The notes: generated by a model from the sequence alone, not told the origin. A stretch of DNA of 64,000 nt from Roseburia_C amylophila (GCF_025567465.1 NZ_JAOQKI010000013.1:16361-80360), one strand, 5' to 3'; positions 7,850-17,500 are shown, counted from the stretch's first letter. Made by a program: numbers and translations.

Positions 7850-8782
7850 ATGGCGAAAATAGCACAATCTCTGACAGAATTAGTTGGTAATACACCAATA
7901 CTGGAACTGAAAAACTACGAAGAAGCAAAGCATCTTCCGGCACACCTTTTAGCAAAGCTTGAGTATTTTAATCCATTGGGCAGCGTAAAAGACCGTGTGG
8001 CAGAAGCAATGATAGAACAGGGAATAAAAGACGGGCTGATTAATGACAAGACCGTTATTATAGAGCCGACCAGTGGCAATACCGGAATCGGGCTGGCATT
8101 TGTATGTGCGGCAAAGAAGCTGCATCTGATTTTAACCATGCCGGATACCATGAGTGTTGAGCGAAGAAAGATTGTAACAGCACTGGGAGCAGAAGTGGTA
8201 CTGACCCAGGGACGGCTTGGCATGCGGGGCGCTATTGAGAAGGCAGCCCAGTTAAAAGAAGAATATGGAAATGCATTTATTCCGCAACAGTTTGAAAATC
8301 CGGTCAATCCAAAAATCCATGAGCTTACTACCGCAGAGGAAATCTGGCGGGATACAGATGGCAGGATAGATATTTTTGTAGCTTCTGTAGGAACCGGTGG
8401 AACACTGACCGGAACAGCAAGAGGCTTAAAGGCAAAGAAAGCAGACATTAAGATTGTGGCAGTAGAACCGGCAACTTCCGCCGTTCTTTCCGGAAAAGAA
8501 CCGGGACCACATAAGATACAGGGAATCGGCGCAGGATTTATTCCGAAGGTTATGGATTTGTCACTGGTTGATGAGATTATTCCGGTAGATAATGATGTGG
8601 CATTTGATACCACAAGAGAAGTGGCAAAGACGGATGGACTCCTGATTGGAATCTCGTCCGGTGCAGTCTTACATGCAGCAGAAGAACTGGCAGGCAGACC
8701 GGATAATAAAGATAAAAATATTGTTATCTTAATGCCGGACAGCGGAGAGCGGTATTTATCCACCTCTTTATTCGAATTATAA
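7850..8782 (+). CDS. cysK: Cysteine synthase A (O-acetylserine sulfhydrylase)
   Basis: 310 residues, full length. A PLP enzyme making cysteine from O-acetylserine and sulfide. Visible motifs: LVGNTPILEL, the PLP-lysine segment LGSVKDRVAEAM, PTSGNTGIGLAFV, VGTGGTLTGT and PHKIQGIGAGFIP. First gene of a nine-gene operon reaching cysN. A second cysteine synthase at 26684 is clearly homologous but divergent, so the genome carries two differently placed copies. RBS GGAAAGGAG precedes the ATG. A long open frame on the opposite strand mirrors this gene and is not considered coding. Confidence 0.96.
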   Translation: MAKIAQSLTELVGNTPILELKNYEEAKHLPAHLLAKLEYFNPLGSVKDRVAEAMIEQGIKDGLINDKTVIIEPTSGNTGIGLAFVCAAKKLHLILTMPDTMSVERRKIVTALGAEVVLTQGRLGMRGAIEKAAQLKEEYGNAFIPQQFENPVNPKIHELTTAEEIWRDTDGRIDIFVASVGTGGTLTGTARGLKAKKADIKIVAVEPATSAVLSGKEPGPHKIQGIGAGFIPKVMDLSLVDEIIPVDNDVAFDTTREVAKTDGLLIGISSGAVLHAAEELAGRPDNKDKNIVILMPDSGERYLSTSLFEL

Positions 8783-8820
8783 AATCAATGAAAAGAGATA
8801 GAAAGGAAATGTTGGGTGAC

Positions 8821-9861
8821 ATGCAAAAGAGCAGAAAACAGCAGGGAAAGAAAACTACATATCGTTACCGCATGACTGCACTTTTACTTGCAGTCATGAT
8901 GTTGCTGCTCAGTGGATGTGGCAGACAAAAGAGTGATGTCATTACCATAACCAATGTTTCCTATGACCCCACCAGAGAGTTTTATGAAGCATATAATAAA
9001 ATGTTCATACAGCATTATGAAGTAGAAACCGGAAAAAAAGTGGAAGTCATCCAGTCTCATGGAGGCTCCGGCATGCAGGCACGTTCCGTAGTGGAAGGTT
9101 GTAATGCGGATGTGGTGACACTGGCACTGGCACATGACATTTCGTTGATAGAGGATACCGGATTGATTAATGAGGGCTGGATGGATCAGTTCCCGGATGA
9201 ATCCGCACCATATACTTCAACCATTGTCTTTCTGGTACGAAAGGGAAATGAGAGAAATATCAAAGACTGGGATGATTTGATTCAACCGGGTGTTGAAGTA
9301 ATCACACCGGACCCGAAGAGCAGCGGTGGTGCATGCTGGAACTTTCTGGCAGCATTAAGCTATGCGAAGGAAAAGGGTTACAGTGAAGCAGAACAAAAGA
9401 AATTTTTAAGAGAACTTTATGCCAACGTTTCCGTGATGGATTCCGGAGCAAGAGGTTCCACAACCACCTTTGTGGAAAATGGAAAAGGCGATGTTCTGAT
9501 TGCATGGGAAAATGAAGCCATGACAGTACTTAAGAATTATCCGGGAGAATATGAACTGATTTCTCCGACGGTCAGTATCTTAGCACAGCCCAGTGTGGCA
9601 GTGGTAGATGATAATGTAGATTTCAATGGAACAAGAGATGTGGCAGAAGCATATTTATCTTATTTATATGAAGATGATGCACAGCGGCTCGCCGCAGAGA
9701 ATGGTTACCGTCCATCCAATCAGGAAATTTTAAAGGAATATGAAGATACCTTTGATCTGACGATGACACTTTGGAGCATTGATGATTTTGGTGGTTGGGA
9801 TCAGGCATACAAAGATTATTTTGATGATGATGCCTGGTTCGATGAGATATATAACTACTAG
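8821..9861 (+). CDS. sbp: Sulfate/thiosulfate ABC transporter substrate-binding lipoprotein
   Basis: A Sbp/CysP family protein. After a basic N-terminus and hydrophobic stretch comes the lipobox LLSGC; the mature part shows SYDPTREFYEAYN and the oxyanion-binding QSHGGSGMQARSV segment, then TPDPKSSGGACWNFLAAL. It captures sulfate outside the membrane for CysT/CysW/CysA, encoded directly downstream. Starts at 8788, 8809 and 8821 are in frame; AAAGGAA at 8802-8808 rules out 8809 and favours 8821, though spacing (12 nt) is long, so 8788 remains possible (357 residues). It sits 5-38 nt after cysK depending on start. Confidence 0.92.
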   Translation: MQKSRKQQGKKTTYRYRMTALLLAVMMLLLSGCGRQKSDVITITNVSYDPTREFYEAYNKMFIQHYEVETGKKVEVIQSHGGSGMQARSVVEGCNADVVTLALAHDISLIEDTGLINEGWMDQFPDESAPYTSTIVFLVRKGNERNIKDWDDLIQPGVEVITPDPKSSGGACWNFLAALSYAKEKGYSEAEQKKFLRELYANVSVMDSGARGSTTTFVENGKGDVLIAWENEAMTVLKNYPGEYELISPTVSILAQPSVAVVDDNVDFNGTRDVAEAYLSYLYEDDAQRLAAENGYRPSNQEILKEYEDTFDLTMTLWSIDDFGGWDQAYKDYFDDDAWFDEIYNY

Positions 9862-9875
9862 AAGAAGAGGCAAGT

Positions 9876-10724
9876 ATGAAAAGACGATTCCGTAAAAATA
9901 AAAAAATCAGAGTCATACCGGGATTTCATTTAACGCTTGGAATTACAGTTACAATGCTTTCACTGATTGTGCTGATTCCACTGGCATCCGTAATGGTATA
10001 TTCCTTAAAGTTATCTCCGTCAGAATTTTTCGGACTTCTGACCAAGTCAAATGTATTATATGCATTTGCCACCAGCATCGGATGTTCTTTCTTAGCAGCA
10101 TGTATCAATGTTGTATTTGGTGTGATATTAGCCTGGACGCTGACCCGGTATGATTTTCCGGGAAAACGGATTTTAGATGGATTTATTGAACTTCCATTTG
10201 CACTGCCTACTGCAGTTGCGGGTATTACTTTATCAAAGATGTATTCCGACACCGGAATCATTGGAAAGCCGTTAGCAGCTCTTGGAATAAAAGTAGCATA
10301 TACCCATGTGGGACTGGTCATTGCACTGGTATTTGTGGGAATTCCGTTTGTCGTGCGTTCTGTCCAGCCTGTATTGGAAAAATTGGATGGACAGTATGAA
10401 GAGGCAGCTTATATCCTTGGAGCAACACCTTCGAAAACATTTTTCAAAGTAATCTTATCTGAGATGAAACCGGCAATTTTAACCGGATTTGGACTGGCAT
10501 TTGCCAGAGGGGTAGGAGAATATGGAAGTGTTATCTACATATCCGGTAATAGTGCCAAGGAGCATACACAGGTAATTTCCTATGTCATTATGCAGAAATT
10601 AAATTATATTGATTATGCCTCTGCAACAGCAATTGCACTGGTTATGTTAATCATATCATTCCTTATTTTATTTGCGGTAAATATCATTCAGATGAAGCAG
10701 GCACAACGCATGAATCAGTTATAG
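9876..10724 (+). CDS. cysT: Sulfate ABC transporter permease subunit CysT
   Basis: 282 residues with about six hydrophobic spans and the binding-protein-dependent permease EAA-like loop (YEEAAYILGATPSKTFFKVI) that docks on the ATPase. The segment PFALPTAVAGITLSKMYS is typical of CysT/CysU. It pairs with CysW, 12 nt downstream, to form the sulfate channel. An RBS (AAGAGG) precedes the ATG. Confidence 0.95.
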   Translation: MKRRFRKNKKIRVIPGFHLTLGITVTMLSLIVLIPLASVMVYSLKLSPSEFFGLLTKSNVLYAFATSIGCSFLAACINVVFGVILAWTLTRYDFPGKRILDGFIELPFALPTAVAGITLSKMYSDTGIIGKPLAALGIKVAYTHVGLVIALVFVGIPFVVRSVQPVLEKLDGQYEEAAYILGATPSKTFFKVILSEMKPAILTGFGLAFARGVGEYGSVIYISGNSAKEHTQVISYVIMQKLNYIDYASATAIALVMLIISFLILFAVNIIQMKQAQRMNQL

Positions 10725-10736
10725 AAGGAGAAAAGT

Positions 10737-11600
10737 ATGAACGAGCTTGAAAAACTGGAAAAAAGAAAAAAAAGTACGCGTCATATTCTGATTACAGTCA
10801 GTGTACTGTTCATATTCCTGATGCTGGTTCTTCCGCTGTTATGCATCATTGCAAGTTCCTTAAAAGAAGGATTTGCCTTTTACATGCAGTCCATCCGGAC
10901 AGATTATGTAAAGAGTGCTTTAAAGGTAACTCTGATTGCAACAGTGGCAGCGGTGGTGATTAACATATTCTTTGGATTATGTGTTTCATGGCTTTTAACC
11001 AAGTTTTCCTTCCGAGGAAAACAGATGCTGGCAACCTTAATCGATATTCCGTTTTCCATTTCACCGGTTATCGTGGGACTGGCATTTTTGATGACATTTG
11101 GAAGACTGGGCTGGACATATCCATTTATCCGGGCAATCAACCAGTTCTTTGGAACGAATATCAGAATCGCTTTTGCAATTCCGGGCGTTATTTTAGCAAC
11201 GGTATTTGTAACATTCCCTTATGTATCAAGGGAAGTGATTCCGGTTTTAAATGCCCAGGGCAAGGACGAAGAGGAAGCAGCAGCCCTGATGGGAGCCGGC
11301 GGACTGAAAATCTTTTTTAAGATTACATTTCCACAGATGAAATGGGCATTGCTCTATGGAGTCATCCTTTGTACATCGAGAGCGTTGGGAGAGTTCGGTG
11401 CGGTCAATGCTCTGTCAAAGACAAGAGGAGAGACCTTTACACTTCCACTGGAAATCGATGCATTATATATGTCGGGTACAGAGCAGTCCGTTACTGCAGC
11501 ATTTGCAGTATCCTCGCTTTTGGTTATTCTGGCAGTTATTATATTATTCCTTCGAAATATTCTGGAATATCGGGCAAAAACAAGAAGGGAGAGTCGCTGA
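10737..11600 (+). CDS. cysW: Sulfate ABC transporter permease subunit CysW
   Basis: 287 residues, six predicted membrane spans, and the EAA loop EEEAAALMGAGGLKIFFKITFP. SPVIVGLAFLMTFG and RALGEFGAV are characteristic of CysW. Second permease half of the sulfate importer. RBS GAAGGAG lies 7 nt before the ATG. The stop codon is one base from the cysA start, indicating coupling. Confidence 0.95.
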   Translation: MNELEKLEKRKKSTRHILITVSVLFIFLMLVLPLLCIIASSLKEGFAFYMQSIRTDYVKSALKVTLIATVAAVVINIFFGLCVSWLLTKFSFRGKQMLATLIDIPFSISPVIVGLAFLMTFGRLGWTYPFIRAINQFFGTNIRIAFAIPGVILATVFVTFPYVSREVIPVLNAQGKDEEEAAALMGAGGLKIFFKITFPQMKWALLYGVILCTSRALGEFGAVNALSKTRGETFTLPLEIDALYMSGTEQSVTAAFAVSSLLVILAVIILFLRNILEYRAKTRRESR

Positions 11601-11601
11601 T

Positions 11602-12663
11602 ATGTATGTTGAAATGAAAGATATATGCAAACAATATGGCAGTTTTAAAGCTTCTGATCACGTCAGCTTTGGTATTGAAAAAGGAAAACTGGTGGCACTG
11701 CTTGGACCATCCGGCAGTGGAAAGACAACACTGCTTCGTATGATTGCAGGACTGGAAATCCCAAATTCCGGAGATATTTACATCGACGGAAAACGGGTCA
11801 ATGATGTACCGGCTTCCAAACGAGGCATCGGATTTGTTTTTCAGAACTACGCATTGTTCCGCTATATGACGGTATATGACAATGTGGCATTTGGACTGGA
11901 GCTTCAGAAGGTGCCAAAGAAAGAAATTAAGAAGCGGGTAACGGAGCTTTTGGAGATTACCGGACTTTCCGGTGTGGAGAAGCGGTATCCGAACCAGTTG
12001 TCCGGCGGACAGCGGCAGAGAGTTGCTTTTGCAAGGGCATTGGCACCAAGACCACAGGTACTGCTTCTGGATGAACCGTTTGCAGCAATTGATGCCAAAG
12101 TTCGTTCGGAATTAAGACTCTGGCTTCGCAGTGTGGTTACAAAGCTTGGAATCACCAGCATTTTCGTAACCCATGACCAGGATGAAGCTGTTGAGGTGGC
12201 AGATGAGATTATCATTACTAATCACGGAACCATCGAACAGATTGGAACACCGGCAGAGATTTATAATACACCGGATACTCCGTTTGTAGCACAGTTTATC
12301 GGACGTTCTTCTCTGGTGGAACATTACGAAGAACTGCATGGATTTGATAAAATCGAGGGTGCAGCCAAAGCAGTCATCCGACCGGAATTTGTAAAGATAC
12401 ATAAATTTGGCAAAATTGACCGCTATATGAGTGCATCTCAGGATGGCATTGTAAAGGATATCGTATTCCGTGGAAACCGTCTGGATGTTACGGTAGACGT
12501 AGGCGGCATAGAGATAATCTGTGAATGGCCATTGGAAAAAGAAAGTCTTGAAATCGGAGAGAAGGTAAGCCTTTTGATTTACCGGTTATATGTACTGGAT
12601 AAAGAGCGGACTTATCTCTGTGAAAATAAAGAAATGCAGGAGGATGATGTATTCTACATCTAA
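11602..12663 (+). CDS. cysA: Sulfate/thiosulfate import ATP-binding protein CysA
   Basis: 353 residues from the ATG at 11602; an in-frame upstream start at 11356 lies inside cysW and is rejected. ABC ATPase motifs: Walker A GPSGSGKTTLLR, Q-loop FVFQNYALF, signature LSGGQRQRVAFARAL, Walker B LLLDEPFAAID and switch HDQDEA. The C-terminal part (about 235-353) is a TOBE-type regulatory domain. It powers the CysTW sulfate channel. GGGAGAG upstream serves as RBS within the cysW end. Confidence 0.95.
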   Translation: MYVEMKDICKQYGSFKASDHVSFGIEKGKLVALLGPSGSGKTTLLRMIAGLEIPNSGDIYIDGKRVNDVPASKRGIGFVFQNYALFRYMTVYDNVAFGLELQKVPKKEIKKRVTELLEITGLSGVEKRYPNQLSGGQRQRVAFARALAPRPQVLLLDEPFAAIDAKVRSELRLWLRSVVTKLGITSIFVTHDQDEAVEVADEIIITNHGTIEQIGTPAEIYNTPDTPFVAQFIGRSSLVEHYEELHGFDKIEGAAKAVIRPEFVKIHKFGKIDRYMSASQDGIVKDIVFRGNRLDVTVDVGGIEIICEWPLEKESLEIGEKVSLLIYRLYVLDKERTYLCENKEMQEDDVFYI

Positions 12664-12669
12664 GTTGCT

Positions 12670-14382
12670 ATGGAAATTAAGAACAGGAAAATATTGGATA
12701 CAGACATTTTAATTATTGGCGGTGGAACCGCAGGCTGTTATGCAGCACTGACCATTGCAGAACAGTCCGATGCGAAAGTTATCATTGCAGAGAAAGCCAA
12801 CATCAAAAGAAGCGGCTGTCTTGCAGCCGGAGTAAATGCCATTAATGCATATATCGTAGAGGGCAGAAAGCCGGAAGACTATGTGGATTATGCCAAAAAG
12901 GATGCAGACGGCATCGTAAGAGAGGATTTACTTCTTACCATGTCGGATGGCTTAAACCGTGTAACAGAGAAAATGGAGAAGATTGGTCTTGTCATTTTAA
13001 AAGATGAGAATGGTAAATATGTGGCAAGAGGAAACCGGAATATCAAAATCAACGGTGAGAATATCAAGCCGTTACTTGCTTCTGCAGTAGAAGCACTGCT
13101 GAATGTTACCATATTAAACCGGGTGGCAATTACCGATTATCTGGTAAAGGAGAACAGGATTTATGGTGCAGTGGGATTTTCCATTGAAAATGAGACAGCA
13201 GTAGAAATCCGGGCGAAGAAAGTGCTTTGTGCAACCGGTGGAGCATCCGGTCTTTACCGGCCGAACAATCCGGGATTCTCCAGACATAAGATGTGGTATC
13301 CGCCATTTAATACCGGAGCCGGTTATGCCATGGGAATTGAGTCGGGAGCAGAGATGACCACCTTTGAAATGCGTTTTATTGCACTGCGTTGCAAAGATAC
13401 CATCGCACCGACCGGAACCATTGCACAGGGTGTGGGGGCAAAGCAGGTAAATGCTCTTGGCGAAGTATATGAGACAAAATACGGACTTACCACTTCACAG
13501 CGTGTGTATGGAACCGTAAAAGAGAATTTATTAGGACATGGTCCATGTTATCTTCGAACAGAAGGAATCAGTGCAGAGCAGGACGATTCCTTAAAGAAGG
13601 CTTATCTTAACATGGCACCGGGCCAGACCTTAAAATGGATTGAGCAGGGAAAGAACCCAAGTGAGCAGAATGTGGAAATCGAAGGAACCGAGCCGTATGT
13701 GGTAGGTGGACATACCGCCAGTGGTTACTGGGTTGACACCAGAAGAGAATCTACGATTCACGGGCTGTATGCAGCCGGAGATGTGGCAGGAGGCTGTCCA
13801 CAGAAATATGTAACAGGAGCCATGGTCGAGGGCGAGATTGCAGCAAAGGCAATGGTAGAAGACCTTGCAAAAGAAAATGCTGCAAGCCATGAAATGACCG
13901 GAGAAGAGAAAGCATTCTGTGATAGCAGATTTGAAGAAAAAATAAAAGAGTATGATAAGATTTTAACAAATCAGTCTGGTTTATATGATACAGAACAGTT
14001 AGAGGAAGCTATGCAGAAGGTAATGGATACCTATGCAGGTGGAATCAGTAATCATTATCAGTTTAATGAAAACCAGCTGAATCTGGCAGAAGAGAAAATC
14101 GAAAAGTTAAAGGAACTTTCGAAGGAGCTTGGCGCTTCCAATATGCATGAGCTGATGTTTGTCTATGAGCTTAAGAACCGGCTGACGGTCTGTGAGACAC
14201 TGATTTATCATCTGAGAGCCAGAAAGGAAACCCGCTGGCACAGTTTTGCAGAAAACTTAGATTATCCGGATAAGAGTGATGAGTGGTTAAAATATGTGAA
14301 TACCAGAAAAGAAAATGGAAAAATCCAAGTGCTCTTCCGGGAATTAGTAAAGCGAGGTGAGACCTATGAGCATAGCTATTAA
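12670..14382 (+). CDS. aprA: Adenylylsulfate (APS) reductase alpha subunit, AprA-like flavoprotein
   Basis: 570 residues with an N-terminal FAD-binding motif (ILIIGGGTAGCYAAL) and the fumarate reductase/AprA fold; the C-terminal half holds the GLYAAGDVAGG segment that closes over FAD. It reduces APS to sulfite and AMP. Dissimilatory AprA proteins are longer (about 650 residues); this shorter form beside aprB, cysD and cysN fits the assimilatory AprBA arrangement found in clostridia. Starts 7 nt after cysA without a well-spaced RBS, so coupling is likely. A general fumarate reductase-type flavoprotein is the alternative, but context argues for APS. Confidence 0.86.
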   Translation: MEIKNRKILDTDILIIGGGTAGCYAALTIAEQSDAKVIIAEKANIKRSGCLAAGVNAINAYIVEGRKPEDYVDYAKKDADGIVREDLLLTMSDGLNRVTEKMEKIGLVILKDENGKYVARGNRNIKINGENIKPLLASAVEALLNVTILNRVAITDYLVKENRIYGAVGFSIENETAVEIRAKKVLCATGGASGLYRPNNPGFSRHKMWYPPFNTGAGYAMGIESGAEMTTFEMRFIALRCKDTIAPTGTIAQGVGAKQVNALGEVYETKYGLTTSQRVYGTVKENLLGHGPCYLRTEGISAEQDDSLKKAYLNMAPGQTLKWIEQGKNPSEQNVEIEGTEPYVVGGHTASGYWVDTRRESTIHGLYAAGDVAGGCPQKYVTGAMVEGEIAAKAMVEDLAKENAASHEMTGEEKAFCDSRFEEKIKEYDKILTNQSGLYDTEQLEEAMQKVMDTYAGGISNHYQFNENQLNLAEEKIEKLKELSKELGASNMHELMFVYELKNRLTVCETLIYHLRARKETRWHSFAENLDYPDKSDEWLKYVNTRKENGKIQVLFRELVKRGETYEHSY

Positions 14383-14680
14383 TCAAAGCAAATGTGTGGG
14401 ATGTGGCAGATGCAGTCAGGTCTGTCCGGGAACACTGATTGGAATGGGTTCTGACGGAAAGGCATGTATGCTGTATCCGAAGGACTGCTGGGGCTGTTGT
14501 TCCTGCATTAAGGAATGTAAGGTAGATGCCATAGCACTTTACTTGGGTGCAGATATGGGCGGCATGGGAAGTAAGATGAGTGTAGCAAGCCGGGAACAAT
14601 ATCTGGACTGGAAGATAGAGAAACGGGATGGCAGCGTAGAAACCATCGTTATTGACAGAAAACAATCGAATCAATATTAA
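14366..14680 (+). CDS. aprB: APS reductase beta subunit, 2[4Fe-4S] ferredoxin (AprB-like)
   Basis: 104 residues from the ATG at 14366, preceded by AGGTGA; it overlaps the aprA end by 17 nt. Two cluster motifs are visible, CVGCGRCSQVCP near the N-terminus and CWGCCSCIKEC in the middle, followed by a short tail. It delivers electrons to the AprA flavin. Dissimilatory AprB is longer with an extended tail, so this is a compact form. The strict pairing with aprA and cysDN supports the assignment. Confidence 0.86.
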   Translation: MSIAINQSKCVGCGRCSQVCPGTLIGMGSDGKACMLYPKDCWGCCSCIKECKVDAIALYLGADMGGMGSKMSVASREQYLDWKIEKRDGSVETIVIDRKQSNQY

Positions 14681-14713
14681 TAAATCGCCACATGGTGGCA
14701 GAAAGAGGTAAGT

Positions 14714-15613
14714 ATGGGTGAATTATCACATTTGGATGAACTGGAAGCAGAAGCAATTTACATCATAAGAGAGGTGGCCGCAGAGTGCGAGAAGCCGGTT
14801 ATGCTTTACTCCATTGGAAAAGACAGCTCCGTAATGCTGCATCTTGCCATGAAAGCATTTTATCCGGAGAAGCCGCCATTTCCATTCCTGCATGTAAATA
14901 CCACATGGAAATTCAAGGAAATGATTCAATTCCGTGATGAGACAGCAAAGAAGTTTGGCATTGAAATGTTAGAGTATATCAATGAAGATGGTGTAAAGAA
15001 GGGGATTAACCCATTCGACCATGGCTCTGCATATACCGACATCATGAAAACACAGGCATTGAAACAGGCACTAAATAAATATGGATTTACTGCAGCATTT
15101 GGCGGTGGCAGACGAGACGAGGAAAAATCCCGTGCAAAGGAAAGAATTTTCTCATTCCGTAATGAAAATCATGCCTGGGACCCGAAGAACCAGAGACCGG
15201 AAATGTGGAAGCTTTACAACGCTAAAATCAATAAAGGCGAAAGCATTCGAGTATTCCCGATTTCCAACTGGACAGAGACTGATATCTGGCAGTATATCAA
15301 ACGTGAAAAAATTGACATTGTACCACTATATTTTGCAGCAGTGCGTCCGGTAGTATATCGTGATGGAAACATTATCATGGTGGATGATGACCGTATGCGT
15401 CTGCTTCCGGGAGAAGAAATCCAGTACAAGAGTGTACGTTTCCGTACCTTAGGATGCTATCCTTTGACCGGAGGAACAGAGTCAACAGCAACTACATTGG
15501 ATGAAATTATCGATGAGACTTTAAGTGCAGTATCTTCCGAGAGAACTACCCGTGTCATTGATAACGAAGCAGCAGGCAGTATGGAAAGAAGAAAGAGAGA
15601 GGGGTATTTCTAA
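14714..15613 (+). CDS. cysD: Sulfate adenylyltransferase subunit 2
   Basis: 299 residues. A PP-loop ATP pyrophosphatase (SIGKDSSVMLHLAMKAF near residue 35) that adenylates sulfate to APS, driven by GTP hydrolysis in CysN. Other markers: FPFLHVNTTWKF, AFGGGRRDEEKSRAKER and LGCYPLTGG. RBS AGAGGTAAGT precedes the ATG. It sits between aprAB and cysN, so APS formation and reduction are encoded side by side. Confidence 0.96.
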   Translation: MGELSHLDELEAEAIYIIREVAAECEKPVMLYSIGKDSSVMLHLAMKAFYPEKPPFPFLHVNTTWKFKEMIQFRDETAKKFGIEMLEYINEDGVKKGINPFDHGSAYTDIMKTQALKQALNKYGFTAAFGGGRRDEEKSRAKERIFSFRNENHAWDPKNQRPEMWKLYNAKINKGESIRVFPISNWTETDIWQYIKREKIDIVPLYFAAVRPVVYRDGNIIMVDDDRMRLLPGEEIQYKSVRFRTLGCYPLTGGTESTATTLDEIIDETLSAVSSERTTRVIDNEAAGSMERRKREGYF

Positions 15614-15614
15614 G

Positions 15615-17312
15615 ATGAGTGGATTATTAAAATTTATTACATGCGGTAGTGTGGATGACGGAAAGTCCACTTTGATTGGACACATTCTTTATGATGCAAA
15701 GCTTTTGTATACAGACCAGGAAAAAGCACTGGAATTAGATTCCAAAGTAGGAAGCCGCGGTGGAGCAATTGACTATTCTCTTCTGTTGGACGGACTGATG
15801 GCAGAGCGTGAGCAGGGTATTACCATTGACGTAGCATACCGTTATTTTACAACAGACAACAGAAGCTTTATCGTAGCAGATACACCGGGTCATGAAGAGT
15901 ACACCAGAAACATGGCGGTTGGTGCATCCTTTGCAGACCTTGCAGTTATCTTAATTGATGCAAAACAGGGGGTACTGGTACAGACCAGAAGACATGCCAG
16001 AATCTGTGCATTAATGGGAATCAAGTTCTTTGTATTTGCAGTAAACAAAATGGATCTGGTAGACTACAGCGAAGAGCGTTTCAAAGAAATCGAAGCACAG
16101 ATTAAAGAATTAGCAGACGAACTGAAGTTAGAGAGCATTTACATTATTCCGGTTTCTGCAACAGAAGGTGATAATGTAACAACCAAATCCGATAAAATTA
16201 GCTGGTACAAGGGAGAGGCATTGCTTCCATACCTTGAAAAAGTAGATGTAACAGAGAAGAAGCAGGAAGAGGGCTTCTATATGCCGGTACAGAGAGTGTG
16301 CCGTCCGGACCATACTTTCCGTGGATTCCAGGGACAGATTGAATCCGGTGAAGTAAAAGTCGAAGACGAAATCGTTACCCTGCCAAGCAATGAGCGTGCG
16401 CATATCAAGAGCATTTTAGTAGGAGATAAAGACAGCCAGAGTGCCTTTATGGGACAGCCGGTTACACTGCAGCTTGATAAAGAAGTAGACGTATCCAGAG
16501 GCTGTGTCATTGCATCCGGCAATAATCTGCCAATCAGCAAATCCTTCACTGCAACCATTCTCTGGATGGATGATGAGGAGCTGACACCGGGAACCGATTA
16601 TCTGGTAAAACTTGGAACAAAGCAGATTCCTGGTATCTTAAAGAACATCCAGTACAAGATTGATGTAAATACCGGTGAATTTATTCCGGCAGGACAGCTT
16701 AAGAAAAATGAGATTGCAGTCTGTGACCTTGATTTGCAGGAGCCGGTTGTCATTGATGAATTCAAAAAGCATAAGACTTTAGGAGAGCTGATTCTGATTG
16801 ACCGTATTTCCAATATGACTTCTGCCTGCGGTGTAGTAGAAGATGCTGCCGTAGATGAGAGCAAGGATTTAAAAGCAGCTTTTGTATATGGAAGCCTTAA
16901 GGGAAATGGAGACATTTTTGAAGAGTTCTATTATAACCTTGAGAGCATGACGATTGCCAAGGTACGTCCGGTTCAGAAGACCTATACCATTGGAGATGAA
17001 ATCCCGGTAAGCGGAGAAAGCTATCAGTATCCGGATGACTTCGATATTGTCATCTTAAGAGAAAGAATCTTTGTACAGGTTCGTGGACGCAAGGTAGAAA
17101 AGATTGCGCCGCTGGCAGAATATCAGTACAGCAATGTTCCGGTTATCAATGGAAGAGGCTTTGCCGTTGCCATTACATCTGCACAGGATGCACAGGCATT
17201 CTTAGACGAGCTGGCTGCAGCAGGTGAAAAACCATCCAGCGACTTCTTCAATAAGTGGTTACATTTTGAGACTTATCGTAAGATTATTTTCAAGGATGAA
17301 ATCTGGTTATAA
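15615..17312 (+). CDS. cysN: Sulfate adenylyltransferase subunit 1 (GTPase)
   Basis: 565 residues from the ATG at 15615, one base after the cysD stop; a longer in-frame opening inside cysD is rejected. EF-Tu-like GTPase with GSVDDGKSTLIGHIL (G1), ADTPGHEEY (G3) and VNKMDL (G4), then beta-barrel domains. No APS kinase (CysC) domain follows, consistent with APS rather than PAPS being reduced here. Last gene of the sulfate operon, which ends at the hairpin at 17501. Confidence 0.95.
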   Translation: MSGLLKFITCGSVDDGKSTLIGHILYDAKLLYTDQEKALELDSKVGSRGGAIDYSLLLDGLMAEREQGITIDVAYRYFTTDNRSFIVADTPGHEEYTRNMAVGASFADLAVILIDAKQGVLVQTRRHARICALMGIKFFVFAVNKMDLVDYSEERFKEIEAQIKELADELKLESIYIIPVSATEGDNVTTKSDKISWYKGEALLPYLEKVDVTEKKQEEGFYMPVQRVCRPDHTFRGFQGQIESGEVKVEDEIVTLPSNERAHIKSILVGDKDSQSAFMGQPVTLQLDKEVDVSRGCVIASGNNLPISKSFTATILWMDDEELTPGTDYLVKLGTKQIPGILKNIQYKIDVNTGEFIPAGQLKKNEIAVCDLDLQEPVVIDEFKKHKTLGELILIDRISNMTSACGVVEDAAVDESKDLKAAFVYGSLKGNGDIFEEFYYNLESMTIAKVRPVQKTYTIGDEIPVSGESYQYPDDFDIVILRERIFVQVRGRKVEKIAPLAEYQYSNVPVINGRGFAVAITSAQDAQAFLDELAAAGEKPSSDFFNKWLHFETYRKIIFKDEIWL

Positions 17313-17393
17313 AAATAAGAAAGCTGTACTTCGGTGGAAAATACCAATCGTCTGGAGTATTACATCTAAAGTGATGCAGTTAAAGTACATGTG

Positions 17394-17407
17394 CGCAAAC
17401 GTTTACA
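17394..17407 (+). promoter_or_regulatory. cre-like palindrome in the 379-bp gap after cysN
   Basis: CGCAAACGTTTACA matches 12 of 14 positions of the CcpA/LacI-family cre consensus (TGWNANCGNTNWCA). It lies 82 nt after cysN and about 285 nt before the next start codon, so its target is unclear. The rest of the gap (17313-17691) holds the cysN terminator and no convincing gene. Confidence 0.3.
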
Positions 17408-17500
17408 TGGAAAATGATAAAAATGAGAAGAAAATAGTTACAAAAACAGAAAAATGTTTTATCTTTGTAAAGATTATATAAATTCTATTAAATTAGATTA

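Noticed and set aside
7915..8763. 282-codon open frame on the minus strand
   Set aside because: It lies wholly opposite cysK, is serine-rich with no motif, and mirrors the codon pattern of the real gene.
17224..17481. 85-codon open frame overlapping the cysN end
   Set aside because: Overlaps cysN in another frame, has no RBS, and its second half is AT-rich non-coding sequence.
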